Under the pieces are notes generated by a model. That model worked only from the letters and a program-made list of their open reading frames with translations. It did not search any database and was not told where the DNA came from. The translations under genes were made by a program, and so were the position numbers. Shown piece by piece: positions 7,792 to 16,800 of a stretch of DNA of 30,423 bases. Position 1 is the stretch's first letter. Every line of letters starts with the position of its first letter. Source of the DNA: MGIIa-L3 sp038150305 (GTDB lineage Archaea; Thermoplasmatota; Poseidoniia; Poseidoniales; Poseidoniaceae); contig JAYOTG010000024.1 in assembly GCA_038150305.1 (NCBI GenBank), positions 1 to 30,423 of the forward strand, given 5' to 3'.

Positions 7792-8607
7792 ATGGCCGTT
7801 GACCCCCTCGCCGGAGAGCGGGTCTTGGCCTTCGACACCGAGACCACGGGCATCTCGACCTCACGCTCACGCATCGTCCAATTTGCGCTGGTGGGCAGCG
7901 ACGTGGACGGATCGCCAATGCACATTGAGCACCTCGTCGATCCGCGCTGCCCCATCCCCATCGAAGCCAGCAGGGTGCACGGCATTTACGACGGCGACGT
8001 GCGCGGCGCGCCCCTGTTTCGTGACGTGGCCGACGAGCTCCACGACGCCATCGAGGGCGCGGTCTTGGTCGGCCACAACGTTCGCCGCTTCGACATGGGG
8101 ATGGTGGAGGCGGAATTCATGCGCCTCGGCCGCCTTCCACCCAAGCCGAAGGCCGTTCTGGACACGCTCGAGGCCGCGAGGCGGCTCAAGGTCGGGCGCC
8201 CGCACAACCTTGGCTCCCTCTGCCAGCGTCACGGCATCAAGCTGGAAAAGGCCCACACGGCGGGCGCAGACGCCGCGGCCTCGCTGATGTTGCTGTGGCG
8301 GTTCACCGTGGACCACGCCCACGCCTTCCGTCGCTCCATTGAGGACCTCGAGCACTGGCTCATCCATGGTGAAGGCAGGCGCGACGCCCAAGCCTTAGGA
8401 CGAGGGCTGCAGGACCTTGCTCCATTGGACGCTGAAGGGCGCATCCGACAGGACGAGGGACGCTTCATCCTGGCCTTCGGCCGCCACCGCAGCCGAAGTC
8501 TTCGCGAAGTCGCGGCTGATGATCCGGCCTACCTGAACTGGCTGCTCTCGCCGGCCTCTGGGCTTGCGGCCGAGGACATCGATGAGCTTCGGGCGCATCT
8601 GACGTGA
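7792..8607 (+). CDS. DnaQ-family DEDDh 3'-5' exonuclease with ExoX-like C-terminal domain
   Basis: A 271-residue protein. The N-terminal exonuclease domain (about 8-175) has Exo I LAFDTETTG (D15, E17), Exo II VGHNVRRFD (D101) and Exo III HTAGAD (H155, D160). This is the complete DEDDh metal-binding set, so the enzyme should be an active 3'-5' exonuclease. A linker is followed by a C-terminal module (about 222-253: FILAFGRHRSRSLREVAADD then YLNWLLS). This resembles the tail found in exonuclease X-like proteins and related DUF3820-type modules, thought to help bind DNA. The role is probably repair or proofreading; archaeal replicative polymerases carry their own proofreading, so this is an accessory enzyme. 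ATG 7792 is preferred over upstream codons because a purine-rich box (gaggggaagg) precedes it. Its TGA abuts the stop of the convergent nuclease gene. Confidence 0.88.
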   Translation: MAVDPLAGERVLAFDTETTGISTSRSRIVQFALVGSDVDGSPMHIEHLVDPRCPIPIEASRVHGIYDGDVRGAPLFRDVADELHDAIEGAVLVGHNVRRFDMGMVEAEFMRLGRLPPKPKAVLDTLEAARRLKVGRPHNLGSLCQRHGIKLEKAHTAGADAAASLMLLWRFTVDHAHAFRRSIEDLEHWLIHGEGRRDAQALGRGLQDLAPLDAEGRIRQDEGRFILAFGRHRSRSLREVAADDPAYLNWLLSPASGLAAEDIDELRAHLT

Positions 8608-9744
8608 TCAGACCGCGTGCGGCGACCACGGAAGCACGTCACACCAATCGCCGACGCGCCACTGGTGGCCTTTGGCCAGCGCGCTGCCCACGAAGATGGG
8701 GGCTGCAGCATCCTCGTCCATCAGGGCCTCCAACTTCGTCAAGGCACTGCCAACGAACAGCATGGAACACCGGCCGCCACCGTCGATGACCTCGCCCGGT
8801 CCATCGCCGGGAAGCAAACGCTCCACTTCGACGGTGGAGGAGCCTGCGGGACGAGCAACGACGCGAACCACGGCATCACGGAAGTCGCCATCGTCCAGAA
8901 GGTTCGCATCATGGCGCCAGCGCAACCAGTGTCCGCACCACGCTTTCCAATCGCAGAATCCTCCGCAACTGTCCGGACCCGGGGTTGGGTCAAGCGGTAC
9001 TTCGGTGGGTTGAGTGGCTTCCCACGCGGCGTAGGCGTCTTCCAGGACACCGCCCTTTGATGCGCGCCACGTGGTGCGGTTCAGCGTGTACCAGCCTTCG
9101 GCCCGGACGTTGGGTGCGCTCGGATTGTTCGCGAGCAGAAGGTCGCGGTAGAAGCGGAGTTGGCGGTCAACTTCCGGCTTGAGTTTTCCCTCAGGCGTCC
9201 GTCCCGTCTTGAGGTCAGCCACCACCCACGCCACGGTTTCTCCGGCGTCGTCCACCTCGTTCAGCAACAGATCGACGCGCCCGCCCAACCGGCCGTCGCG
9301 CGAGATCAACTCGCCCTCAACGGCGATCATCCGCTCCTGAACTCGAGCCCAAAGCGCGGCGGTGATGCGTTCGTGCGAGAGCCCTTCGACGCCGACCCAC
9401 CGGAGCAGCAGGTCGATGCCGCCACGGTGGCCGTCAACCGCTTCTTTCCAGCGGTCGTCTTTCCAACGACCGTGGCGAGGTGTGGCGTGGAAGGCGTCCT
9501 TTTCCTCGTTCCAGCGGTCTCTCAGAAAGGCCTCGCCGACCTCAGGAAGCCAACCCATGCTGGCCTTTGGTCGGTCGCTGATGTCCAGGTTGAGCAGGTC
9601 TTCGATCGACGCGTGAATGGCCGTCCCAAGTGAAGCGGCCATGCCGGCCTTCCGTGGCAGGCCTTGACGGCTCAGCCAGTACATGCGAGGACAGGTCTCG
9701 TATCTGTTCCACGAGGAGGGGGAGAGCCGGTGTGCGTCCGCCAT
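8608..9744 (-). CDS. RecB/Cas4-like PD-(D/E)XK nuclease with probable 4Fe-4S cluster
   Basis: A 378-residue protein of the PDDEXK_1 (RecB-like) group. The N-terminus LSPSSWNRYETCPRMYWLS is the typical opening with the first cluster cysteine (C18), followed by the active-site histidine region ASLGTAIHASIEDLL (H44). The nuclease core is GRLGGRVDLLL (D158) and WVVADLKTGRTPEG (D177, K179), then the helix motif VDRQLRFYRDLLL. Three further cysteines follow in DSCGGFCDWKAWCG (C260, C264, C270). One N-terminal plus three C-terminal cysteines is the iron-sulphur arrangement of Cas4, AddB and Dna2, here with Cx3C in place of the more usual Cx2C. About 90 extra C-terminal residues have no recognised domain. 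No helicase or cas genes lie beside it, so a repair or end-processing role is more likely than CRISPR. ATG 9744 is chosen over GTG 9759. Confidence 0.87.
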   Translation of the reverse strand: MADAHRLSPSSWNRYETCPRMYWLSRQGLPRKAGMAASLGTAIHASIEDLLNLDISDRPKASMGWLPEVGEAFLRDRWNEEKDAFHATPRHGRWKDDRWKEAVDGHRGGIDLLLRWVGVEGLSHERITAALWARVQERMIAVEGELISRDGRLGGRVDLLLNEVDDAGETVAWVVADLKTGRTPEGKLKPEVDRQLRFYRDLLLANNPSAPNVRAEGWYTLNRTTWRASKGGVLEDAYAAWEATQPTEVPLDPTPGPDSCGGFCDWKAWCGHWLRWRHDANLLDDGDFRDAVVRVVARPAGSSTVEVERLLPGDGPGEVIDGGGRCSMLFVGSALTKLEALMDEDAAAPIFVGSALAKGHQWRVGDWCDVLPWSPHAV

Positions 9745-9826
9745 GCGCGTGCTCTCCACTCAGGCGTCATGAAGCCTCGCCCACGCAGCCGGAAGGGTTG
9801 AGTCCCACGGGCCGACAGCACGACGC

Positions 9827-10639
9827 ATGTCCGCTGGCCCAAAGGTTCGCATTCGAAGCGACATCGAGACGGAAAACGCCCTGGTCATCACTTGTTTCCC
9901 AACCGTCGGAATGGTCAGTCCAATCGTGGCCGCCTACCTCATCGAGCACCTGGAACTGGACTACATTGGCGGCATTTTCGACTCGCGTCTGCCCGCCGTG
10001 GCCATCGTCAACGACGGCATGGCACTTCCGCCCGTTCGCGTGTATGGCGGCAGCCCTGTCTGCTCCATCGATGGATGCGATCAGGTCATCCTGTTCACGA
10101 GTGAGCTGATGATCAACGACCTCATTGGCAACGAAATGGTTTGGGCCCTGTTCGACTGGTCGAAGGAAGCCAACGTCGGTCGCGGCTTGATCGTTGACGC
10201 CTTCCCGAAAGCCGGGATGAAGGCGGTTGGCATGGACGGCAACGAGCCCACCATCGAATACGACGACGACGAAGAGAAGGTCGACCTGCTCGGCCTCGCC
10301 TCCAACGACGCCATGCGGGAGGCCGTTCAAGCCCTCGGCTTGACCATGGTCAAGCGAGGGGTGCTGCGAGGCATGAACGCCGCCATCCATGGTGAAGCGC
10401 ACCGCCGCGGCATCGACGTCATGGGCATCATGGCCGAAGCAGATCCACGGTACCCGGACGCGCGAGCGGCCGCCGAAATCATCCGCTGCATCGACACCTT
10501 GCTGCCCATCGCGTCCCTGGACATCGAGGAACTGATCGAAGAAGCCGAAGCCATCGAAGAACAGGTTTCGGCGATGATGAACGCGGCCATGCAGGACGAG
10601 CAAGGCTCCAGCGGATCCAACGCCATGCTCTACGGCTGA
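9827..10639 (+). CDS. PAC2-family protein (proteasome assembly chaperone-like)
   Basis: A 270-residue soluble protein with PAC2 features. The N-terminal core has ENALVITCFPTVGMVSPIVA followed by AAYLIEHLELDYIGGIFD. Next comes VYGGSPVCSIDGCDQVILFT, then an ADP-glucose/PAC2-like alpha-beta core with the conserved run NDAMREAVQALGLTMVKRGV. The acidic stretch EYDDDEEKVD in the middle is an insertion, and the C-terminal helix (IEELIEEAEAIEEQ) may be a coiled coil. Eukaryotic PAC2 proteins chaperone proteasome assembly; archaeal relatives are thought to act around the proteasome but this is not settled. The stop lies one base from the stop of the convergent ligA gene. Confidence 0.83.
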   Translation: MSAGPKVRIRSDIETENALVITCFPTVGMVSPIVAAYLIEHLELDYIGGIFDSRLPAVAIVNDGMALPPVRVYGGSPVCSIDGCDQVILFTSELMINDLIGNEMVWALFDWSKEANVGRGLIVDAFPKAGMKAVGMDGNEPTIEYDDDEEKVDLLGLASNDAMREAVQALGLTMVKRGVLRGMNAAIHGEAHRRGIDVMGIMAEADPRYPDARAAAEIIRCIDTLLPIASLDIEELIEEAEAIEEQVSAMMNAAMQDEQGSSGSNAMLYG

Positions 10640-10640
10640 T

Positions 10641-12797
10641 TCACGACATCCAGCGGTCCAGCGTGTTGGCGGGCGGTGCCGGGGCATCGGTCTGCCCGAG
10701 TTCCTGTTCGAGCCGTGCCTCGTCCCACACCTCGATGCCGAGCGCCTCGGCTTTGGTCAGTTTTGAGCCGGCGGAGGCCCCTGCAACGAGCACGTCGAGG
10801 GCTCTCGAAACACTGCCAACCACCCGGCCTCCTGCGGCTTTGATGGCTTCTTGCACCTGTTTTCTTGGCATGGTGAGGGTCCCGGTCAAGCAGAATGAGC
10901 GGCCTTCCAAGACGCCCCCCGAGGCCGTCCGGGTTGCATCGGTCACGTCAAGGGCAGAGAGCAAGGCCTCGACGGTGGTGCGTCGTCGGCTTAGACCGTC
11001 TCGGAAGGACTGAGCGACGACGGTGCCCACGCCGTCCATCGTACACAGCTCCCGGATGGCTTGGGGTTGGTCGTACGCTTTCCCTCGCTCGTCCTCGGCG
11101 GGTCCAAACGCCGCTTCGCCGGGCACGGCCCTGGCCCGCTCCACCCATGGAAGCACGGCATCGGCGCTGCCGAAGTGTTGGGCCATGGCCGTGGCAAGTT
11201 CCGGGCCGATGCCGGGCAAGCCAAGGGCGTGGAGGAAGCGGCCCAAGGGCATCCTTCGTGACGCGTCGATTTGCGCCATCACGTTCCCCGCAGAGGTGGC
11301 GCCCATCCGCTCTAGGGACATCAGGCGCTCCGTGCTCAGCGCATAGAGGTCGTCGAGGCCGGCCACCAAGCCATGCTCGAGCAATTGGTCCACCAGCTTC
11401 TCTCCGATGCCGTCCATCTCGAGCGCGCGGCACCAGTACAACACCGCCCGCGTGGTGCGTGCGTCGCACATGAGGTCTTCACACCGCAGGAAAGCACCGT
11501 CCAAGCGAAGCACAGCGCCACACGACGGACAATCGCTTGGGGACGAAATGGGGGCAGATGCCGGCAACTGGCCTTCGAAGGCCCGTCCATCGGCGTGTGA
11601 ACGGCCTTCGAGGTCCTGCTCGCTGGCTCGACCCAGACCCGCCTCGATCTTCGGGATGACGTCCCCCCGGCGCACGATGCGGACCTTGTCGCCCAGCCGC
11701 AGGTTGAGGCGCTCAACCTCGCCAGCGTTGTGCAGCGTGGTGTTCTCCACGGTCACGCCCGCCACGACTTGCGGTGCAATGCGGGCGACGGGCGTCACCG
11801 CTCCAGTGCGCCCGGTCTGCCAATCCACGGCCAACAGCACCGAGACGGCTTCCTCCGGTGGGAACTTCCAGGCGAGCGCCCAGCGCGGGTGGTGGGCGGT
11901 CATGCCCAGCCGCTCTCGATGCTGGCGCGAGGTCACCTTGTAGACCACGCCGTCGATTTCGAAGGGGTATGTGGAGCGCGCTTCGGTCCACGTGTGGGTC
12001 GAAGCGATGAGGGATTGCGCCACCTCCGCAGGCGTGTCCGCTTCGTGCACGGTCCAATCCGCAGGCAGAATGCCCGCATCCTTGAGCCACACCAACAGCG
12101 CATCGTCGTCATCGTCCTCGGGCGGGGCGGCGGAATCCGGATGCTGCTCATCAGACGGCAGAAAGCGAACATCGTAGGCATGAAACACGAGATCACTCGC
12201 GTCGGCTTTGCCCACGTCGTGCTTCTGGCGCAAAGCACCTGCGGCGAGGTTCCTCGGGTTTGGCGAGACGTCGCGGTACTTGGCCTCAAACACCGCCAAG
12301 GGCATCACGACCTCGCCGCGCACGTGCGCGTCCACAGGCACTGAGAGGCGTTCGGGAACATTGGCGACCTTGCGCGCGTTTCGGGTCACGTCTTCGCCGC
12401 GGTCACCGCTGCCGCGCGTGGCCGCGCGCACAAGCCGACCGCAGCGGTATTCCAGGGACAAGGCGGAGCCGTCCAGTTTGGGTTGGGCCAGGATGCGGGT
12501 CGCGCCGCCGGCGGTTTGCTGGACGAAATGCACCAAGTCGGCGTCTTCGGTTCCCTTGTCGAGGCTGCGCATGGGGAAACGATGGTCCACCTTGACCGAG
12601 CCCGGCTCGATCTCGGCACCGACGCGCTGGAGCTGCGGATGATTGGGTGCCAATTGCTTCAGTTCATCCCACAGCGCGTCGAAGGCAGCGTCGCTGATCT
12701 CAGGGGCCGCGGCGTTGTAGTACAGGTCGGAATGGCGGGCGATTTCCTCGGCCAACCACGCGATGCGCGACGCGTCATCCTGCGCCGCTCCGCCCAT
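10641..12797 (-). CDS. ligA: NAD-dependent DNA ligase LigA
   Basis: A 718-residue protein with the full bacterial LigA layout: domain Ia with the YY pair (about 26), adenylation motif QPKLDG (nucleophile K107), TRGSGDRGEDVTRN, RGEVVM, EIDGVVYKV (K287) and WALAWKFPPEEA (K311). An OB-fold follows (about 325-400), then a zinc finger (C423, C426, C439, C444), helix-hairpin-helix repeats (about 460-600) and a BRCT domain (about 630-700: EGRSFCLTGTL, AAGGRVVGSVS). It seals nicks using NAD. It is longer than E. coli LigA (671), partly from an acidic insertion near 215-265 (PPEDDDDDALL). Archaea normally use ATP-dependent ligase, and NAD ligases in archaea (for example in Haloferax) are read as acquired from bacteria. 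It sits 38 nt downstream of the PPC/DUF296 gene, likely the same transcript. Confidence 0.96.
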   Translation of the reverse strand: MGGAAQDDASRIAWLAEEIARHSDLYYNAAAPEISDAAFDALWDELKQLAPNHPQLQRVGAEIEPGSVKVDHRFPMRSLDKGTEDADLVHFVQQTAGGATRILAQPKLDGSALSLEYRCGRLVRAATRGSGDRGEDVTRNARKVANVPERLSVPVDAHVRGEVVMPLAVFEAKYRDVSPNPRNLAAGALRQKHDVGKADASDLVFHAYDVRFLPSDEQHPDSAAPPEDDDDDALLVWLKDAGILPADWTVHEADTPAEVAQSLIASTHTWTEARSTYPFEIDGVVYKVTSRQHRERLGMTAHHPRWALAWKFPPEEAVSVLLAVDWQTGRTGAVTPVARIAPQVVAGVTVENTTLHNAGEVERLNLRLGDKVRIVRRGDVIPKIEAGLGRASEQDLEGRSHADGRAFEGQLPASAPISSPSDCPSCGAVLRLDGAFLRCEDLMCDARTTRAVLYWCRALEMDGIGEKLVDQLLEHGLVAGLDDLYALSTERLMSLERMGATSAGNVMAQIDASRRMPLGRFLHALGLPGIGPELATAMAQHFGSADAVLPWVERARAVPGEAAFGPAEDERGKAYDQPQAIRELCTMDGVGTVVAQSFRDGLSRRRTTVEALLSALDVTDATRTASGGVLEGRSFCLTGTLTMPRKQVQEAIKAAGGRVVGSVSRALDVLVAGASAGSKLTKAEALGIEVWDEARLEQELGQTDAPAPPANTLDRWMS

Positions 12798-12835
12798 GCT
12801 TGACCACCGGGCATGAGGTTCTTTGAGGCCTCGCT

Positions 12836-13279
12836 TCAGACTTCGTCGCCGAGACGCAGCGCGGTGAATTGGCTGTTCTCAAGCGGGCACCGCATGGCAA
12901 GCGCGGCGTCCATGCGGCGAAGGTGAAGTTCTGCTGTCACGTGCACGGTCGCCTCGAACAGGTGCCCGGCAGCAGGCACCAAATCGTCGTCGGAGAGCAC
13001 GACGTGCAGGTGGGTGAAGGCATGGCCGTCCTGATGACGCGCGAGGTTGCCTTGCAGGGCCACAAGCTCTGCACCGCCCTCGATGGTGCGGCGGTGGTAG
13101 ACGTGATCGTCGTCCATGAAGCCGTAGACGGAAGCGCGAACCCGGCCAATGCCGCTGGTCACCGCAGCCGCGTTCAGGTCAAGCTTGTCGGCCAAAACCT
13201 GCAGGGAGGCATGGATCTCCTCGCCGGGATCCAGCCGAAGGAAGACGTCGTCGCCGCTGGTGGTCCACTCCATGGTCAT
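12836..13279 (-). CDS. PPC/DUF296-domain protein
   Basis: A 147-residue single-domain protein of the PPC (DUF296) fold. The diagnostic region is GNLARHQDGHAFTHLHVVLS followed by GHLFEATVHVTAEL. In family structures the three histidines here (about H90, H92, H106) sit at a metal site in a trimer. The N-terminal strands DDVFLRLDPGEEIHASLQVL and AAVTSGIGRVRASVYGF also match the family opening. Prokaryotic stand-alone PPC proteins have no assigned reaction; in plants the domain is fused to AT-hooks, which are absent here. ATG 13273 is a possible alternative start. It lies between a membrane-protein gene (31 nt) and ligA (38 nt), all on the same strand. Confidence 0.87.
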   Translation of the reverse strand: MTMEWTTSGDDVFLRLDPGEEIHASLQVLADKLDLNAAAVTSGIGRVRASVYGFMDDDHVYHRRTIEGGAELVALQGNLARHQDGHAFTHLHVVLSDDDLVPAAGHLFEATVHVTAELHLRRMDAALAMRCPLENSQFTALRLGDEV

Positions 13280-13310
13280 GGTGAGGAAGGGCGGTCTTTG
13301 AACGGATGCT

Positions 13311-13859
13311 TCACTCCTCTTCGAGCATCAGCGACCACGATTCACCGCCAAGGAGTCCCGCCGCAATCCACGCCCGAACGGTCGTGAGTTCGTTGGCCTC
13401 TGCGGCGATCGGGAGCGGGCCAAAGATGCCCCAACCGCGACGGAGCAGCATGATGCGCCGGCGCGGTTGACGGTCGGCGAGCTTCAGCCGTTCCCACGCG
13501 TAGCGTTGACCGTCGGCGATCAGGTGCGTCCGCGTCACGGCATACCGTTTCGGCACCAGCAGGCCGACCAAGTGGAGCAGGAGCAACACGTCCCACACCA
13601 CCGCCCACATCACCGAGGTGTCCGACATGCGAATGAAGCCCCACGGCAGCACGAGCATGGCGGCCATGGAGAACAGGTTGCCCCAGTGACGGATGGCTTC
13701 CTCCGCTCCTCCGCTGGACCATGCATACCCGCCGGGTGCCGGCCCGAGTTCTGGAACCAGCCGGGATTGACGAACGAGCCAAACGGCATCCCACACCACG
13801 ATGCCCGCCAGCACAAGAACGGCCATCAGGCCGATGAGGTCGGGTGGGGGAAGCTGCAT
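13311..13859 (-). CDS. Membrane protein with three TM segments and a basic cytoplasmic tail
   Basis: A 182-residue protein. Hydrophobic spans lie at about 8-28 (LIGLMAVLVLAGIVVWDAVWL), 62-80 (NLFSMAAMLVLPWGFIRM) and 84-104 (VMWAVVWDVLLLLHLVGLLV). The tail after 105 reads KRYAVTRTHLIADGQRYAWE followed by RQPRRRIMLLRRGW. This resembles the strand pattern of membrane-attached PH-like domains (a protein that reads its own lipid surface), but the match is by eye and weak. ATG 13859 is chosen because it lies 10 nt after the stop of the upstream surface-protein gene; the longer reading would overlap that gene by 74 bases. It is probably co-transcribed with the beta-helix protein upstream and may assist its placement, which is speculative. 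Confidence 0.75.
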   Translation of the reverse strand: MQLPPPDLIGLMAVLVLAGIVVWDAVWLVRQSRLVPELGPAPGGYAWSSGGAEEAIRHWGNLFSMAAMLVLPWGFIRMSDTSVMWAVVWDVLLLLHLVGLLVPKRYAVTRTHLIADGQRYAWERLKLADRQPRRRIMLLRRGWGIFGPLPIAAEANELTTVRAWIAAGLLGGESWSLMLEEE

Positions 13860-13869
13860 GCACGGCACC

Positions 13870-16800
13870 TCAAAGGTGAACCAAGTCCTTCTCAGCGAGG
13901 TGCCCTCCACCGCCGCGACGACGCAGAAGGAGGACCAAGCCAAGCAACACGAACACCGTCAAGGCGATCAGGCCAACTGAAGACGGCCCGTCGTCCTGTG
14001 AAACGCCTTCCATGGTGTCTGGGATACCGTCGCCGTCGTCGTCTTGGTCCGCCACCAGCCACGTGGATTGCCCGGGAGGGCAGTCCACATCGTCGGGTTG
14101 CCCGTCTTCATCGGTGTCCACGGTCGCACAGGCGTCCATCGGGAAGGCATCACGGGTGTCGCGAATGCCGTCGCCATCGTCGTCGAGGTCGTAGACGTCC
14201 GGGCCGCAAGGCGTGGCCGTTTGTTCGTCGTACCACGTCAGTTCGCTGCATGAGGCGGTCCAATCCCCGTCGGTGTCGAGTGGCGTCACTTCGACGTCCA
14301 ACAACACCGTGGTGCTCGCACCGTAGGCATCGGTGACCACGACCTCGATCAGGTAGAGGTCAGCCGGCAAGTCGGTGATGTTCCACGCCAACGCATCGTT
14401 GGACCGCATCATGATCACGCCCGTGTCGTCGCGCACGGTCCAGTCGTAGGAAAGGTCGGATACGGCCTCGTGATCATCTTCGACGCTCAACTGAGCCTCA
14501 ATAGGCGTGCTTTCCATCACCCTCGCGCCGCTGATGGGGCGCTCAAAGCTCACTGAGGGCGCTTGGTTGCCCAACACGCTCAGGGTGATGGGGCCTGCCC
14601 CAAGCGTCACCGTGGCCTCGACCGGTGGCGAGCCCACAACGTCCAGGAGAACCGAGGCTTCGTCCGTGGTCAAGGCCTCGCTTGCATCGACCAGGCCCAC
14701 GAGCAGGATGAGGTCAACGGCCGCACCCTGACCTTGGACGGCGTGCGCCGCATCGTTGGGCAAGGAGGGCGTGGCCGTCCATGCCCCGACCGAGGGTACG
14801 CCATCGCGCTCTGCGACCAAACGCTGGGTGATCCACCGCTCAAGAACACCGTCGCCAAGCACGGTCGTTTGATCCAGATCAATGGATCCGCCCACCGCCT
14901 TCACAGTGGCATCGGCGAGTTGGACGCTGCCCAGAAGCACTGCATTGTGGAGGTCCACAGGATGGCCGTCGGCGGCCACCGCGACGTCCGCCTGAATCGT
15001 AGCCCCATGGACGCGCAACGGTGCAGGATCTTCGTTGCTGTCGGCGTGGGCGTCCAGCCCGAGGGCATACCCGCTGATGGCAAGCCCATGCACCTCAAGG
15101 GGCGTGGAACGGCCGTGATGGGCGATGAGGGCCGTGCCCGTGCCGGGTCCATCGAACACCAGGTTCTGGAGCACGCCTGCTGAATCGTCCACGTCAAGGC
15201 CAGGGGCGCCGCTGATGTGGACGCCATCGAGGTTGAGCGCGCGGTTGGGTCCACCGGTCAAGGCTGCCGTACCCTGCCCTGCGACCAAGGTCAAATCCAC
15301 GAGGCGGAGATCCTCGTCGATGTCTTCGAGATGCATGGAAGCGCCGGGGCCATCGTGAGCGGTGGCGTCCACGCCTTCGACCGAGCCTCGGACGCCTGAG
15401 AGGTGCATGCCGGATTCAGCGCCGGCGCCAACGGTGAGGTTGGAAGCGGTCACGTCGAGGTCGCGCCACCATGCCGCTTCGTCGCCACAACCGTCGAACA
15501 GGAGGCCGTTGACGGTCAGGTCGATGTTCGGGCCTTGGGCTCGCATGCATGCGCCACCGGCATCCCGCAGGGTCACGTCAACGAGGTTCAGCGAACCTTG
15601 CGCGTTGGGAAGGACCTCGATGAGGACATCCGCACCGGAGGACCGGGCGAGCGTGGTGGAGGTCATCTGCACCTCACCTGGACCATGATGCTGGAAGGCA
15701 GGGCTTGCTTCGAGCAATCGAGCGCCTCGCAAAGTTACCTCCGTTTCCACATCGCCGTCCACGAGGAGACCGCCCCAGCGGGCGCCTGCTCCGGGACCTT
15801 GCAGCGTCGCAGAAGCGACGTCAAGGCTGCCCTTGACGTCGATGACCACGCCGTCTGCGATGCGAAGCAACACGCCGTCGCGCAGGGTGAGGGTCCCGTC
15901 CGAAGCCACCGTCAAATCCCCGTCGAGGTGATACGGGCTCCACTGGGCTTCGAGGATCGTCCATCCGGAGAGCGTTCCGCTGTCCAAGCTTGAGGACATG
16001 AACCGATGATTGAGCGGACCGCTGGTGTCCCACGCCACCGAGTCGCTTCGACCGTTTCGATCCATGCGAACCATGACCACGCCGGTTTGCGTCGTGCCCG
16101 TTTCGTCCACAAGCAGGGCCGTTGTGGCCCCTTCAACGCGGCCGCTGGCGTCCGTGACGCTGAGGTCGCCCGCCACGAGGATGCTGACGCCAGCCACGGG
16201 CTGGCCCACGTCGAGCACCTCAACGGTCATGCGGGATTTGAGCTCCAAGCGGGCCGAGGTCATGGCCGTCACCGAAGCGTTGACCGCCCCGTCGAGCAGG
16301 GTGACCTCACAACCAGGGGTCAGGGTCACAGGCCCGAGCAATTCCACACCGGTGGACGTGGTGCCCGAAGTGCAGGACCACGACAGTGGACCGTCGATGA
16401 GCAAACGTCCGGCCTCGCCTCGGAGGTCGGCCGAGCCCAGCGCACTGACCTGATCGGCGATGAGGCGCCCCTCGTGGCCCTGAAGCACGGCGCCTGTTTC
16501 GATGTCCGCCGTGTGCCCGGCAGCGAGCTCGAGCGTGGTCCCGTCAAGCGTGAGGCTCGCGCCCTGACGCACAGTCAAATCACCGTTCAGCACGTGCGCA
16601 GATCCGTCTGGCCTCGCGCCCAACACGGCATCCACCCCGCTGGGCAAGACCCAATCGCCGTTGGGAAGCACCGGCACCTGGATGCGTTGGCCGCTCTGGC
16701 CGCCGTACAGCTCGTCGCTCACGCCCGCACCGTCGGCCAAGGCCACCACAACCGAGCCTCCACTGAGCAGGGGAAGCGTGGCTGCGCCGTTGACGTCTGA

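Noticed and set aside
8608..9744. Calling the RecB-like nuclease Cas4
   Set aside because: No cas1, cas2 or array is nearby, the protein is longer than typical Cas4, and the cysteine spacing differs.
9745..9826. Insertion sequence or integron-like ends near the tRNA and nuclease genes
   Set aside because: No transposase or integrase frame, terminal inverted repeats or target duplications were found anywhere in the window.
9767..10687. A 306-residue open frame opposite the PAC2 gene
   Set aside because: The plus-strand frame has clear PAC2 character; the antisense product is His/Asp-rich without any recognisable pattern.
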